Assembly: GCA_017397105.1 (NCBI GenBank) | Contig: JAFQKF010000002.1 | Coordinates: 32,289-96,288 of the forward strand | From: Clostridia bacterium | GTDB taxonomy: Bacteria > Bacillota > Clostridia > Oscillospirales > Acutalibacteraceae | Length of the DNA stretch: 64,000 nucleotides | Direction of reading: 5' to 3' | Part shown: piece after piece, positions 1 to 9,094 of the stretch | How the letters are laid out: each line of letters opens with the position of its first letter | Numbering within the stretch: the first letter of the stretch is position 1 | Notes under the pieces: generated by a model | Seen by the model: the letters and a program-made list of their open reading frames with translations, nothing else | Told to the model about the DNA's origin: nothing | Database searches by the model: none | Made by a program: the position numbers and the translations under genes

Positions 1-303
1 GCAAAGAAGAACCTCATGAAGGTTTCTCTTAAGGGAACAACAATTCCCCACGAGGTTATCGGCAAGTATGGCGCAGGCGTAGTTCTTCTTAAGCCCGCAG
101 CCCCCGGTACCGGCGTTATCGCCGGCGGACCTGTACGTGCTGTTGTTGAAACAGTAGGTATCAGAGATATCCGTACCAAGGCACTCAGATCAAACAATCC
201 CTGCAACGTAGTCAGGGCAACACTGCAGGGTCTTTCACAGCTTCGCAATGTTGAAGAGGTTGCTGCAATCCGCGGCAAAACCGCTAAAGAAGTATTAGGT
301 TAA
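1..303 (+). CDS. rpsE: 30S ribosomal protein S5, C-terminal part (5' truncated by window edge)
   Basis: The open frame runs from base 1 to the TAA at 301-303 and gives the last 100 residues of S5, a small-subunit protein involved in decoding accuracy and mRNA unwinding at the entry channel. Visible S5 signatures are [12 protein letters not shown], the [20 protein letters not shown] loop and the tail [15 protein letters not shown]. The internal ATG at 16 is not the real start; the N-terminal double-stranded-RNA-binding domain lies upstream of the window. It leads directly into rpmD and rplO in the usual spc-operon order. Confidence 0.97.
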   Translation, partial: AKKNLMKVSLKGTTIPHEVIGKYGAGVVLLKPAAPGTGVIAGGPVRAVVETVGIRDIRTKALRSNNPCNVVRATLQGLSQLRNVEEVAAIRGKTAKEVLG

Positions 304-317
304 GGAGGGTGAACACA

Positions 318-515
318 ATGGCAGATATTCAGGTAAAGCTTGTTAAGAGCCTTATTGGAAGCACTAAGCCTCAGATTGACACCGTCCATGCACTTGGTCT
401 TCACAGAATAGGTGATGTTTCGGTTCAGCCTGACATCCCCGCAACACAGGGCAAGTTGAGAAAGGTAGCTCATCTCATCGAAGTCAGCGAAGCCAATCAA
501 GGAGGTGCAAACTAA
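318..515 (+). CDS. rpmD: 50S ribosomal protein L30
   Basis: A 65-residue L30, close to the usual 60-65 residues. The start was placed at ATG 318 ([11 protein letters not shown]) because AGGAGGGTG at 303-311 is a strong ribosome binding site at correct spacing; an in-frame GTG at 309 lies inside that site and is unlikely to be used. The core GLHRIGDV segment is typical of the family. The stop codon shares one base with the rplO start, so the two are probably translationally coupled. Confidence 0.96.
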   Translation: MADIQVKLVKSLIGSTKPQIDTVHALGLHRIGDVSVQPDIPATQGKLRKVAHLIEVSEANQGGAN

Positions 516-955
516 TGAAGTTGCACGATCTTTCACCCGCTGCAGGTTCAACCAAAGCCCGCAAGCGTATCGGTAGAGGCCCCGCATCAGGTCAGGGCAA
601 AACAGCCGGTAAGGGTCATAAGGGTCAAAAAGCGCGTGCAGGCAGAGGTATGCGCGCAGGTTTTGAAGGCGGCCAGATGCCCCTTCAGAGAAGAATTCCC
701 AAGAGAGGATTCAACAATATTTTCGCCACTGAAATGGCAATCGTTAATGTTTCTGCACTTGATGCTTTTGAGGACGGCGCAACCGTTACAGTAGAAGCTC
801 TTGTGGAGAAGGGAATTGTTAAAAAGACTATGGACGGCGTTAAGATTTTGGGACAGGGCGAAATTTCGAAGAAGCTCACCGTTCAGGCAAACGCTTTTTC
901 AGATTCCGCTAAGTCAAAGATCGAAGCTGCCGGAGGAAAGGCAGAGGTAATCTGA
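515..955 (+). CDS. rplO: 50S ribosomal protein L15
   Basis: A 146-residue L15 of normal length. The N-terminus is the Gly/Lys/Arg-rich extension that threads into 23S rRNA ([20 protein letters not shown]), followed by the globular part with [18 protein letters not shown]. The ATG overlaps the rpmD stop by one base and its ribosome binding site (AGGAGGTG) lies inside rpmD. It is followed after one base by secY, as in most Firmicutes. Confidence 0.97.
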   Translation: MKLHDLSPAAGSTKARKRIGRGPASGQGKTAGKGHKGQKARAGRGMRAGFEGGQMPLQRRIPKRGFNNIFATEMAIVNVSALDAFEDGATVTVEALVEKGIVKKTMDGVKILGQGEISKKLTVQANAFSDSAKSKIEAAGGKAEVI

Positions 956-956
956 C

Positions 957-2309
957 ATGCTTAAAACTTTAGTAAATGCATGGAAAGTTGCCGATATCAG
1001 AAAGAAACTTCTGTTTACTGCTTTGATAGTGCTTATTTTCAGAATAGGCTCGGCAATTCCTGTACCTTTTACAAACATTTCTGACACAGGTATCATCTCT
1101 GATCCTGATGCAGGAACTTTCATGAACTATCTCAGCATGATGACCGGTGAAGCTTTCAACTACGGTACGATTTTCGCTATGTCAATCACACCGTACATCA
1201 ACAGCTCCATTATCATGCAGCTGCTCGCAGTAGCAATCCCCGCTCTTGAAAAGCTTCAGAACGAGGGACCCGAAGGCAGAAAGAAGATTGCAACTATCAC
1301 AAGATACGTTACAATCGCTCTCGGTCTTCTTCAGAGTACCGCTTATTACTTCTATCTCAGAAGCGGCGGATATCTCTCAACCAACGATTCAGGCGCTGCC
1401 TACACAGGCTTCTGGGCATTCTTCCAGGCCGTTGTTATTATTCTCTGCTTCACAGCAGGTACAGCCATCATCATGTGGCTTGGTGAAAGAATCAACGAAA
1501 AAGGCATCGGCAACGGTATCTCGATTATCCTTTTCGCAGGTATCGTTTCCCGTATCCCCACTCTCATCACTTCACTGTGGGGACCTCAGAACGGTTACAT
1601 TGTCAGGGGCACACCTTATTATTTCCTTGTTCCCTTCGTAACCATCGTTCTCATCCTTATGGTAGCTTATATCGTATGGATGGACAACGCTGAGAGAAGA
1701 ATTCCCGTTCAGTACGCTAAGCGCGTTGTTGGACGTAAGATGTACGGCGGACAGAGCACACATATTCCGATCAAGGTTAATATGTCCGGTGTTATGCCCA
1801 TCATCTTTGCAAGCTCAATCCTTTCATTGCCTCCCACCATTGAAATGTTCATCTCCAGCAAGACGAACGGCACAGGTTGGGAAACCTTCTTCGGTTTGTT
1901 CGCAAATGACCATTGGGCATATGCAATTATGTACTTCGTACTCATCATTGCGTTTGCATACTTCTATGCAACCATTCAGTATAACCCCGTAGAGATGTCA
2001 AAGAACATCCGTGAAAACGGCGGTTCAATCCCCGGCATCCGCCCCGGCGAGCCCACTTCAAACTACATTGCGAAGATTCTTTCGAGGATGACTCTTCTCG
2101 GAGCTCTTATGCTCAGTGTTATAGCTCTCTTCCCCGTACTCTTCACAATCATTGTTAACTGGGGTCTCGGCTTCTGGCAGGAAGGTGCCACAATGAACGT
2201 CTCACTCGGCGGTACATCAATCATCATCGTAGTTGGCGTTGCTATTGAAACATTCAAGCAGCTTGAAAGCCAGATGATGATGCGTCATTACAAGGGCTTC
2301 CTTGATTAA
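957..2309 (+). CDS. secY: Protein translocase subunit SecY
   Basis: A 450-residue SecY, the channel subunit of the SecYEG translocon. Ten hydrophobic segments can be followed. The plug/TM2 region reads NISDTGIIS onward, the signature ITPYINSSIIMQLL lies near residues 78-91, and the C6 loop carries the conserved basic patch VQYAKRVVGRKMYGGQST near residues 250-270. TM10 and the C-tail end in MMMRHYKGFLD. In many relatives adk follows secY; here map follows after 20 bases. Confidence 0.98.
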   Translation: MLKTLVNAWKVADIRKKLLFTALIVLIFRIGSAIPVPFTNISDTGIISDPDAGTFMNYLSMMTGEAFNYGTIFAMSITPYINSSIIMQLLAVAIPALEKLQNEGPEGRKKIATITRYVTIALGLLQSTAYYFYLRSGGYLSTNDSGAAYTGFWAFFQAVVIILCFTAGTAIIMWLGERINEKGIGNGISIILFAGIVSRIPTLITSLWGPQNGYIVRGTPYYFLVPFVTIVLILMVAYIVWMDNAERRIPVQYAKRVVGRKMYGGQSTHIPIKVNMSGVMPIIFASSILSLPPTIEMFISSKTNGTGWETFFGLFANDHWAYAIMYFVLIIAFAYFYATIQYNPVEMSKNIRENGGSIPGIRPGEPTSNYIAKILSRMTLLGALMLSVIALFPVLFTIIVNWGLGFWQEGATMNVSLGGTSIIIVVGVAIETFKQLESQMMMRHYKGFLD

Positions 2310-2329
2310 GCCCAAACGGAGGATCAAGC

Positions 2330-3079
2330 ATGATAGTGCTCAAGACTAGCAAAGAACTGCGCCTGATGAAAGAGGCGTGTGTTATCGCTGCGGGAGCATT
2401 AAAGGCAGCGGGCGAAGCGGTTGAACCCGGAGTTTCAACGGCTGAAATCAATCGCATTGCCCATAAGTTCATCACTGATGCCGGAGCAATTCCGACATTC
2501 AAGGGCTACAATGGCTATCCCGCTGCTACATGCATTTCCATAAACGATGTGGTTATTCATGGCATACCGAGCAGTAAGCAGATAATCAGAGAAGGCGACC
2601 TCGTCAGTATTGACGTTGGAGCAACCTTCAATGGCTACGTCGGTGATAATGCTGCCACTTTTGCGGCAGGAGATATATCTCCCGAAGCAAAGCGGCTGAG
2701 CGACACGACCAGAGAAAGCCTCTACGAAGGCATCAGGGCGGCTGTCGCAGGCGGCAGAATCGGTGATATCGGCCATGCTGTTCAGAGCTACTGCGAATCA
2801 AGAGGCTTTTCCGTTGTCCGCACTTTTACAGGTCACGGTGTAGGCACTCAGATGCATGAAGACCCCAGCGTACCGAATTTCGGCACACCCGGCAGAGGCG
2901 TGCGCCTGCTTCCCGGCATGACGATTGCCATCGAGCCCATGATAAATATGGGAACTCACGAGGTCAGGCAGATGCCGGACGGCTGGACTATCAAAACAAA
3001 GGACGGTAAGCTTTCTGCCCATTTTGAGCATACCATCGCCATCACGGCAGACGGTCCCGTAATTCTTACCCAGGTGTAA
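2330..3079 (+). CDS. map: Methionine aminopeptidase, type I
   Basis: A 249-residue enzyme that removes the initiator methionine from nascent chains. The family metal ligands can be read in order: SIDVGATFNGYVGDNAATF (two Asp), TGHGVGTQMHEDP (His), and the late EPMINMG and HFEHTIAI (two Glu). The length matches the type Ia form without an N-terminal SH3 extension. GGAGG is placed seven bases before the ATG. It sits in the spc operon where the adk-map pair is normally found. Confidence 0.97.
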   Translation: MIVLKTSKELRLMKEACVIAAGALKAAGEAVEPGVSTAEINRIAHKFITDAGAIPTFKGYNGYPAATCISINDVVIHGIPSSKQIIREGDLVSIDVGATFNGYVGDNAATFAAGDISPEAKRLSDTTRESLYEGIRAAVAGGRIGDIGHAVQSYCESRGFSVVRTFTGHGVGTQMHEDPSVPNFGTPGRGVRLLPGMTIAIEPMINMGTHEVRQMPDGWTIKTKDGKLSAHFEHTIAITADGPVILTQV

Positions 3080-3090
3080 GGAGGGTCGGG

Positions 3091-3345
3091 ATGCTTAAAG
3101 AAGGAGCAGTTGTGCTGTCACTGTCAGGACGGGATAAAGGCAAGCTTCTGGCAGTAGTCGGAAACGAGCAGAACAGAGTTCTGGTGTGTGACGGCAAAGA
3201 GCGACCGGTCGAGAGGCCTAAGCGCAAGAATATGTGCCATCTCGAAGAACAGGGAACTGTACTCGGGGCGGAGGAAATTGCGACTAACAAAGCGTTAAAA
3301 AGAGCGCTCAGGCGATTAAATCCTTCACTTAATGGCAAAACTTAG
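3091..3345 (+). CDS. KOW-domain RNA-binding protein (L14e-like)
   Basis: An 84-residue basic protein. Its first half is a KOW motif (GAVVLSLSGRDKGKLLAV) as in ribosomal protein L14e/L6e and NusG-type proteins; the second half is basic, with PKRKNMCHL. Small KOW proteins at this place, between map and infA, are a known feature of Clostridia. They are probably associated with ribosomes, but their exact role is unknown to me. A strong AAGGAGGGT site precedes the ATG by five bases. Confidence 0.85.
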   Translation: MLKEGAVVLSLSGRDKGKLLAVVGNEQNRVLVCDGKERPVERPKRKNMCHLEEQGTVLGAEEIATNKALKRALRRLNPSLNGKT

Positions 3346-3356
3346 GAGGTTAGTAT

Positions 3357-3575
3357 ATGTCGAAGCAGGATATGATCGAGATTGAAGGTACGGTAGTTGA
3401 ATCGTTACCCAACGCAACCTTCCAGGTTGAACTGGAAAACGGACACAAGATATTGGCTCACATCTCCGGCAAGCTGAGAATGAACTATATAAAGATTCTC
3501 CCCGGTGATAAAGTTAAGGTCGAAATGTCGCCATACGACCTTACCAAGGGCCGCATTACATGGCGTTCCAAGTAA
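3357..3575 (+). CDS. infA: Translation initiation factor IF-1
   Basis: A 72-residue S1/OB-fold protein that binds the A site of the 30S subunit during initiation. The sequence is canonical: [19 protein letters not shown] at the start and the RNA-binding stretch [20 protein letters not shown], ending [12 protein letters not shown]. It starts 11 bases after the KOW gene with AGGAGG as ribosome binding site and is followed by rpmJ, the standard order. Confidence 0.98.
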   Translation: MSKQDMIEIEGTVVESLPNATFQVELENGHKILAHISGKLRMNYIKILPGDKVKVEMSPYDLTKGRITWRSK

Positions 3576-3593
3576 TAAAGGAGGTATTCTATT

Positions 3594-3707
3594 ATGAAAG
3601 TCAGACCTTCTGTTAAGAAAATGTGTGAAAAATGCAAGATAATTAGGCGCAAGGGAAAAGTAATGGTTATCTGTGAAAATCCCAAGCACAAGCAGCGTCA
3701 GGGTTAA
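3594..3707 (+). CDS. rpmJ: 50S ribosomal protein L36
   Basis: A 37-residue protein, [19 protein letters not shown] at the start, with the zinc-binding set Cys11, Cys14, Cys27 and His32. This is the zinc-binding (C+) form. The start is preceded by AAAGGAGG at 3578-3585. The length is exactly that of the family. Confidence 0.98.
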   Translation: MKVRPSVKKMCEKCKIIRRKGKVMVICENPKHKQRQG

Positions 3708-3744
3708 TCCGACGCAAACCATTTATTGGAGGTGCAACTGACAA

Positions 3745-4113
3745 ATGGCGCGTATATCAGGTGTAGACCTTCCCAGAGATAAGAGAATTGAGATTGCACT
3801 CACTTACATCTTTGGCATTGGTCGTAAAACCGCTAGCGACATTATCGCAGCAACCGGTATCAATCCCGACACAAGAGTTAAGGATTTGACCGAGGACGAT
3901 ATTTCAAAACTTCGTGAATATATCGACCACAATCTTAAGGTTGAAGGTGACCTTCGCAGAGAAACTGCGTTTGACATCAAGAGACTTATTGAAATCGGAT
4001 GCTATCGCGGCGTCCGTCATCGTAAGGGTCTTCCCGTAAGAGGCCAGCGTTCCAAGACTAACGCTCGTACCCGTAAGGGTCCCAAGAAGACCATCGCGAA
4101 CAAGAAGAAGTAA
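3745..4113 (+). CDS. rpsM: 30S ribosomal protein S13
   Basis: A 122-residue S13, the head protein that contacts the large subunit and the P-site tRNA. It opens [20 protein letters not shown] and has the helix-two-turn-helix region [14 protein letters not shown]. The basic C-terminal tail ([17 protein letters not shown]) reaches the decoding region. It leads the rpsM-rpsK-rpsD-rpoA-rplQ alpha operon. Confidence 0.98.
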   Translation: MARISGVDLPRDKRIEIALTYIFGIGRKTASDIIAATGINPDTRVKDLTEDDISKLREYIDHNLKVEGDLRRETAFDIKRLIEIGCYRGVRHRKGLPVRGQRSKTNARTRKGPKKTIANKKK

Positions 4114-4129
4114 GCATAGGAGGGATATC

Positions 4130-4534
4130 ATGGCTAAAGCAACAGCTAAGAAAACAACCGGCACCCGTAAGCGTCGCGAGCGCAAGATGATCGAGCGCGG
4201 TGCAGCCCATATCCAATCCACCTTTAACAACACTATCGTTACAATTACCGACACTCAGGGCAACGCAGTTTCATGGGCAAGCGCAGGCGAAATGGGCTTC
4301 AGAGGCTCAAAGAAGTCTACTCCCTTTGCCGCACAGACTGCTGCTGAGGTAGCAGCTAAGGCAGCTATCGAGCACGGCATGAAGACCGTAGAGGTCTATG
4401 TTAAAGGCCCCGGCGCAGGACGTGAAGCAGCTATCAGAGCTCTTCAGACCGCAGGACTGGACGTAAGCCTTATCAAGGACGTTACTCCCATTCCCCACAA
4501 CGGTTGCCGTCCTCCCAAGAGAAGGCGCGTGTAA
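4130..4534 (+). CDS. rpsK: 30S ribosomal protein S11
   Basis: A 134-residue platform protein. Family motifs are [18 protein letters not shown] near residues 23-40, the Gly-rich [15 protein letters not shown], and the C-terminal end [16 protein letters not shown]. The N-terminal Lys/Thr-rich extension is usual for Firmicutes. It starts 16 bases after rpsM with AGGAGG as the ribosome binding site. Confidence 0.98.
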   Translation: MAKATAKKTTGTRKRRERKMIERGAAHIQSTFNNTIVTITDTQGNAVSWASAGEMGFRGSKKSTPFAAQTAAEVAAKAAIEHGMKTVEVYVKGPGAGREAAIRALQTAGLDVSLIKDVTPIPHNGCRPPKRRRV

Positions 4535-4561
4535 CCAGAATTTATTGGAGGTGTAACACAT

Positions 4562-5188
4562 ATGGCAAGATATACCGGACCGGTATGTAAACTTTGCCGC
4601 CGTGAAGGCAAGAAGCTCTTCCTTAAGGGTGAGCGTTGCTACACAGGCAAGTGCGCTCTTGAGCGCAGAGCATATGCTCCCGGCCAGAACGGCCAGAGCC
4701 GCAGAAAGACCTCTGAGTACGGCATGCAGCTTCGTGCAAAGCAGCAGGCAAGACGTTACTACGGTATTCAGGAAGGTCAGTTCCATAAGTATTTCATCGA
4801 GGCTGAGCGCAAGCAGGGTATGACTGGTGAAAACCTTCTTCGTATCTGCGAAAGCCGCCTTGACAACGTTGTTTACCTTCTCGGCTGGGCTAGCTCCCGC
4901 GCAGAAGCAAGACAGCTTGTTACTCATAACCACTTCAAGGTAAACGGCAAGAACGTTAACATTCCGTCCTACCTTCTTAAGGCTGGCGACGAAATCGTTC
5001 TCAAGGATAAGAGCAAGGCAAGTCCTAAGTTCAAGGAAGTTCTTGAGGCAAATGCTTCCCGTCCCGTTCCCCAGTGGCTCGACCTTAACGCTGAAACACT
5101 TGCAGCTAAGGTTATCGCTCTTCCCACCCGTGAACAGATCGAAGTTCCCGTTGAAGAGCATCTCATCGTCGAGTTCTATTCAAAATAA
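4562..5188 (+). CDS. rpsD: 30S ribosomal protein S4, zinc-binding type
   Basis: A 208-residue S4, a primary 16S rRNA binder in 30S assembly. The N-terminus has a zinc finger: CKLC near residue 9, then CYTGKC near residues 26-31. The S4 RNA-binding domain follows at [20 protein letters not shown]. This zinc form distinguishes it from the C-minus paralogues of some Firmicutes. A 75-base gap separates it from rpoA, longer than other gaps in the operon. Confidence 0.97.
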   Translation: MARYTGPVCKLCRREGKKLFLKGERCYTGKCALERRAYAPGQNGQSRRKTSEYGMQLRAKQQARRYYGIQEGQFHKYFIEAERKQGMTGENLLRICESRLDNVVYLLGWASSRAEARQLVTHNHFKVNGKNVNIPSYLLKAGDEIVLKDKSKASPKFKEVLEANASRPVPQWLDLNAETLAAKVIALPTREQIEVPVEEHLIVEFYSK

Positions 5189-5263
5189 TGCTGCATAAGC
5201 ATTATTTTGAGGTACTCAATGTTCGCAGGTTTTTATCTGCATGTTATAAAGGAGGGTTTTTAA

Positions 5264-6214
5264 ATGATTGGTATCGAAAAGCCCAGAATTGATACTGCTG
5301 ACATTTCTCCCGATGGTAAGTATGGCAAGTTCGTAGTAGAACCCCTTGAGAGAGGCTACGGAACAACTCTCGGTAACTCACTTCGCAGAGTTCTTCTTTC
5401 CTCACTTCCCGGTTATGCTATTACTTCCGCTAAGATTGACGGAGTTCTTCATGAATTCTCAACCATCCCCGGAGTAAAGGAAGATGTTACTGAGATCGTT
5501 CTTAACCTTAAGAGCGTTATTCTTAAGATTCACGGTGACGGTCCCAAAACCATCTACATTGAATCCAACGGCGAAGATGAAATTACAGCCGGCAGCATCA
5601 AAACAGACTCAGAAGTTGAAATCCTCAACCCTGAGCTTCACATCGCTACTCTTGATTGCGATGCCCGTGTAAACATGGAGCTTACATGTGACAAGGGCAG
5701 AGGCTACGTTTCTGCAGAAAGAAACAAGCAGCTTCTTCAGCCTGCAATCGGCGTAATTGCGATTGATTCAATTTATACACCTGTTTTAAAGGTTAATTAC
5801 ACAGTCGAGAACACACGCGTAGGTCAGATTACCGATTACGATAAGCTTACCCTTGAAGTGTGGACAGACGGCACTATCTCCGCTATGGACGCCGTTTCAC
5901 TCGGCGCCAAGATCCTCAACGAGCATCTCAGCCTCTTCGGTGACCTTTCAGGCGAAGCCTTCGGCACTGAAGTGATGATTGTCAAAGACGAGAGCGGTAA
6001 AGAGAAAGTTCTCGAGATGACTATTGAGGAGCTTGACCTCTCTGTTCGTTCCTTCAACTGCTTGAAGAGAGCACAGATTAACACTGTGGAAGATTTGACC
6101 AACAGAACCGAGGAGGACATGATGAAGGTCCGTAACCTCGGCAGAAAGTCCCTTGACGAAGTTGTTGCAAAGCTTAATTCACTTGGCTTTGACCTTCGCA
6201 GGGATGACGATTAA
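5264..6214 (+). CDS. rpoA: DNA-directed RNA polymerase subunit alpha
   Basis: A 316-residue alpha subunit. The N-terminal assembly domain (about 1-230) contains [20 protein letters not shown], which dimerises and contacts beta. A linker with [20 protein letters not shown] leads to the C-terminal domain (about 250-316), which binds UP elements and activators and shows [24 protein letters not shown] precedes the ATG. The length is normal. Confidence 0.98.
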   Translation: MIGIEKPRIDTADISPDGKYGKFVVEPLERGYGTTLGNSLRRVLLSSLPGYAITSAKIDGVLHEFSTIPGVKEDVTEIVLNLKSVILKIHGDGPKTIYIESNGEDEITAGSIKTDSEVEILNPELHIATLDCDARVNMELTCDKGRGYVSAERNKQLLQPAIGVIAIDSIYTPVLKVNYTVENTRVGQITDYDKLTLEVWTDGTISAMDAVSLGAKILNEHLSLFGDLSGEAFGTEVMIVKDESGKEKVLEMTIEELDLSVRSFNCLKRAQINTVEDLTNRTEEDMMKVRNLGRKSLDEVVAKLNSLGFDLRRDDD

Positions 6215-6246
6215 GACCCATCAAACGGTAAAGGAGTGTGAATTAA

Positions 6247-6600
6247 ATGCCCGGTAGTAGAAAACTCGGCCGCGCAACCGACCATCGTATATCAATGCTC
6301 AGAGGTCTTGTTACTTATCTTCTTGAGAACGGCAAGATCGAGACAACCGTTACAAGGGCCAAAGAGGTTCGTGCTATGACGGAAAAAATGATTACCGTAG
6401 CTAAGGACGATTCTCTTCACGCAAAGCGTCAGGTTTTGGCATATGTCACCAAAGAGGATGTTGTTAAGAAACTCTTTGATGAAATCGCCCCCAAATATAA
6501 GGACGTAAACGGCGGTTATTGCCGAATCATCAAGACCGGCCCTCGCAGGGGTGACGCAGCTGAGATGTGCATCATCGAGCTTGCAGAGCCTAAGAAATAA
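6247..6600 (+). CDS. rplQ: 50S ribosomal protein L17
   Basis: A 117-residue L17 with the family start [20 protein letters not shown] and the conserved [15 protein letters not shown] near the end. It is the last gene of the alpha operon and is followed within ten bases by a strong intrinsic terminator. Confidence 0.98.
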   Translation: MPGSRKLGRATDHRISMLRGLVTYLLENGKIETTVTRAKEVRAMTEKMITVAKDDSLHAKRQVLAYVTKEDVVKKLFDEIAPKYKDVNGGYCRIIKTGPRRGDAAEMCIIELAEPKK

Positions 6601-6609
6601 TTAAACTTT

Positions 6610-6641
6610 AATCCCGGATGAATTATCATCCGGGATTTTTG
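6610..6641 (+). terminator. Intrinsic terminator of the ribosomal operon
   Basis: A perfect 12-bp stem (AATCCCGGATGA with TCATCCGGGATT) around a four-base loop, followed by TTT and a T-rich run. It lies ten bases past rplQ and separates the plus-strand operon from the convergent minus-strand genes. Confidence 0.92.
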
Positions 6642-6651
6642 TTTGCAAATA

Positions 6652-6680
6652 AAGCCCGCAGCTTTTTCAGCTGCGGGCTT
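6652..6680 (-). terminator. Hairpin ending the topB-lipoprotein operon
   Basis: A perfect 12-bp stem (AAGCCCGCAGCT with AGCTGCGGGCTT) around a five-base loop, four bases beyond the stop of the minus-strand lipoprotein gene. Read on the minus strand it is followed by TTATTTG, a modest U-run. With the previous hairpin it forms a convergent pair. Confidence 0.75.
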
Positions 6681-6684
6681 GCCG

Positions 6685-7452
6685 TTATTCTTCGGTTATG
6701 GGTTCGGGTAAGAGATTGAGCAGGTAGGATACTTCGTCATAAGGCAGTTCGAAGCTTCTTACACCTGCAAAATCAAGGGCTAAGTAGCCCTGACGGAAGA
6801 TGAAACCGATGCCGTTATCGGTAAGATAAAAACCTGTTTCGGGGTTGATAAGTGATTCGATTTTACTCTGATCGGTATCAGGGAAAAGATAACCTGACGA
6901 TACGTCTGCATCACGGTTTGCAAGGATTATTTCTGCTAAATGTGCAGCGCATTTCGGTATAATGTAATCACTGTTGTTATAAGAAAAATCTCCGAGAGAT
7001 AACTGTTCACCTGTTTTAACGTTGAAAACACAGCATTTTACGTCAATTTCCTCATCTTCAGGTTCAGCATCCCACACCATCGTTGACTGAAGTTTAACGC
7101 TGATATAATCAGCAGAAAGATAAGTGGTTTCATATGAAATCTCCGTTTTAAGAAGATTGTCGGGGCTGCAGAGATCGTTGAGAAGCATTGTGGAAATTCC
7201 CGATTCAGCAGTAAGCTGGAATTCACCGCAGAAGCTGTTGAAGCTTGCAAGCTGAGGGAAAAGGTTTGTATCAACATTGGGGAGAGTTGAATTAAGCACG
7301 GCACTGACAGCTGAATCGCTGTTGGTATATTCCTTGGTGTAAACAGAGTCCGTGACATCGGGGGTAATTCCTTCGGGCTCTTTGCTGCAGGAGGCAAAAG
7401 AAAGAATCAGCAGAGCCGATAAAAACAGAGCAATGACTTTCTTAATCTTCAT
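6685..7452 (-). CDS. DUF3298-type lipoprotein
   Basis: A 255-residue predicted lipoprotein. The start was placed at ATG 7452 because AAGGAGAGAG precedes it and the frame further upstream lies inside the neighbouring gene. Residues 1-21 form a lipoprotein signal with lipobox FASC (Cys22). The C-terminal half resembles the DUF3298 (RsiV C-terminal) fold, with GFYLTDNGIGFIFRQGYLA and SFELPYDEVSYLL. Such domains are found in anti-sigma factors and surface proteins; no transmembrane anti-sigma part is present here. It overlaps the GH5-like gene by 11 bases and closes the operon. Confidence 0.7.
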   Translation of the reverse strand: MKIKKVIALFLSALLILSFASCSKEPEGITPDVTDSVYTKEYTNSDSAVSAVLNSTLPNVDTNLFPQLASFNSFCGEFQLTAESGISTMLLNDLCSPDNLLKTEISYETTYLSADYISVKLQSTMVWDAEPEDEEIDVKCCVFNVKTGEQLSLGDFSYNNSDYIIPKCAAHLAEIILANRDADVSSGYLFPDTDQSKIESLINPETGFYLTDNGIGFIFRQGYLALDFAGVRSFELPYDEVSYLLNLLPEPITEE

Positions 7453-8623
7453 ATCTCTCTCCTTGGTTTGAAATTTTTTGAAGCTTTTTGCCGCTCCTGT
7501 AGCCGATTGTGTAAGAAACACGGGGCTTGCGGATGGTTGCCTTTTCGCTGTCAACGGGAGTAAGTTCATTGATTTTAGAGCAGTTTTCAGTTTTGAGGCA
7601 GGTGGTGAATTTTTCGGTGATAACGTCAAAGCTGTCCTGCTCAAAGTCAGCATCGCAAGTGAACGAATAGAGCGACTGTGACGAATTACAGGCTTTGAAT
7701 GAGGTGAAAACGGGGGTGAGTGTGTGTGAATCAACACTTTCGAGAATATCTCTTGTAAGAACAGATGAGAGTATGAAGCAGGGACAGGCGGGGAATGCGG
7801 TTGAAGCAAGCTTAGATTTAAGCTCAAGGCTGCTCGAGTACGCCGCATCATAGGCTATTGCAGTGCCGTTTCCGAAATCCTCAGGCTTGTATTCGGTGAT
7901 ATCATGCTCAAAAATCCGGCGGATAATTACAATGTGGCGATTGTCTTTTTTTCTTATAATTTTGTTGATGTCAAGGTAATAGTCGCCAAGAGCGCTCTCG
8001 TTTTCGTTAAGATGTGCATTCTCAAAAAGAGATGAGCAATAAAGGTCATATGCGGCAACGGCGGGCTCGTTTGCATAATGAGCCGCAATGGCATTCCAGA
8101 GTTTTTTGAAAATCTTTTCGGATTTATCTTTTTTCTTCGATTTTTCGTCAAAGGCCGTGACGCAATGGAGATTAAGAATTACGTAAACGCCGGCCTTTTT
8201 GCAATGATTAATTATTGAATCAAGCTTTTCAAAATCGGGAGCACCCTTGATTTTGCTTGAATAGAGCATACAACGGTCAAAGGTGAGTTCAACGCAGTTG
8301 AAGCCGTCTTTTGCAAGGCGGGAGATATCGGCAAGAGAGAGAAAAGAGTCACCGTAAACTCTCACAAGCTGAGCCTCTCCGTAAGCGCCGAAGCGTTTAA
8401 AAAGAGCTTCCCTGATACTGAGGTCGGGTATATTGCCGTTGGGTATAATGCAACGCAGGCGAATCACTTCACCCTTTGCGTTTACAATATCCGAGCCCTT
8501 GCAGCTTAAAAAAGAATCATCATTAAAAAGAGAAATATCCTTGGACTTTGCGTAGCCTAAAGCGGAAGGGATGCAGGCTGCGGCAACGCCTGCCGCACAG
8601 CCGATACCGGCAATTTTATTCAT
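7442..8623 (-). CDS. GH5-like TIM-barrel protein lacking both catalytic glutamates
   Basis: A 393-residue protein with a short hydrophobic N-terminus (residues 4-24), probably exported. The order of motifs follows cellulase family GH5: GEVIRLRCI near 51, GVYVILNLH at 145-153, AYDLY at 191-195, YDAAYSSS at 258-265, and PVF at 304-306. Where active GH5 enzymes have Asn-Glu-Pro after the YDL motif, this protein has Cys196-Ser197-Ser198. Where they have Gly-Glu after PVF, it has Thr-Ser-Phe, with no glutamate between residues 300 and 320. It is therefore probably a non-catalytic glycan-binding or structural derivative. It overlaps both neighbours (8 and 11 bases). Confidence 0.65.
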   Translation of the reverse strand: MNKIAGIGCAAGVAAACIPSALGYAKSKDISLFNDDSFLSCKGSDIVNAKGEVIRLRCIIPNGNIPDLSIREALFKRFGAYGEAQLVRVYGDSFLSLADISRLAKDGFNCVELTFDRCMLYSSKIKGAPDFEKLDSIINHCKKAGVYVILNLHCVTAFDEKSKKKDKSEKIFKKLWNAIAAHYANEPAVAAYDLYCSSLFENAHLNENESALGDYYLDINKIIRKKDNRHIVIIRRIFEHDITEYKPEDFGNGTAIAYDAAYSSSLELKSKLASTAFPACPCFILSSVLTRDILESVDSHTLTPVFTSFKACNSSQSLYSFTCDADFEQDSFDVITEKFTTCLKTENCSKINELTPVDSEKATIRKPRVSYTIGYRSGKKLQKISNQGERYED

Positions 8624-9080
8624 GCTGTGACCTCCTTTGAGTTATACGGTGAAAAAGTCGGATTGTTATCACAAGAGCGGCGACAGTGAGTACCGCACCG
8701 GCAGAGTCAACAAAAAAATCCTTTACGTCGCAAGCACGCCCCTCTGAGAAAAGCTGATGGATTTCATCGGTTGCGGCATAGACTGCCGAGATGATAACCG
8801 TAATCAATGGACGCAAGCGGTTGAAAGAGAAAGCCAGCGCAAAGAAGAGAGAAAAGGTGAATGCGCAGTATTCGAGGAAATGAGCGCACGTGCGCACCAG
8901 ATGCAAATCAAGTTCAAAGCCGATAAGGGCGCTGAGAAAGTCACGCACTTTTTCGCTCAGGGAAGCTGATTCCGGTCCGTTTTGCGCTGAAAGACCGAAT
9001 ATCATGAATGCCAGCAGGGCGGTCAATCCCCAGAAGAATACCGACAGTACAATACGAATTTTTTTGTTTTTTACGAGCAT
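8616..9080 (-). CDS. VanZ-like family membrane protein
   Basis: A 154-residue integral membrane protein with four hydrophobic helices. VanZ-family motifs can be seen: IFGLSAQNGPES after the first helix, RTCAHFLEYCAF in the middle, and ATDEIHQLFSEGR followed by DVKDFFVDSAGA. VanZ itself gives low-level teicoplanin resistance by an unknown mechanism; most relatives are uncharacterised envelope proteins. ATG 9080 was chosen over an upstream TTG at 9098 because AAGGA sits correctly before it. It lies 14 bases after the binding-protein gene and overlaps the next gene by 8. Confidence 0.82.
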   Translation of the reverse strand: MLVKNKKIRIVLSVFFWGLTALLAFMIFGLSAQNGPESASLSEKVRDFLSALIGFELDLHLVRTCAHFLEYCAFTFSLFFALAFSFNRLRPLITVIISAVYAATDEIHQLFSEGRACDVKDFFVDSAGAVLTVAALVITIRLFHRITQRRSQHE

Positions 9081-9094
9081 TTTAAAAATCCTTA

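Noticed and set aside
4307-5161. 284-codon open frame on the minus strand opposite rpsK and rpsD
   Set aside because: It lies antisense to two certain ribosomal genes, has a Cys/Ser/Leu-rich composition typical of mirror frames and no ribosome binding site.
7453-7851. N-terminal extension of the DUF3298 lipoprotein
   Set aside because: It overlaps the upstream gene in another frame, while ATG 7452 has a good ribosome binding site and begins a lipoprotein signal.
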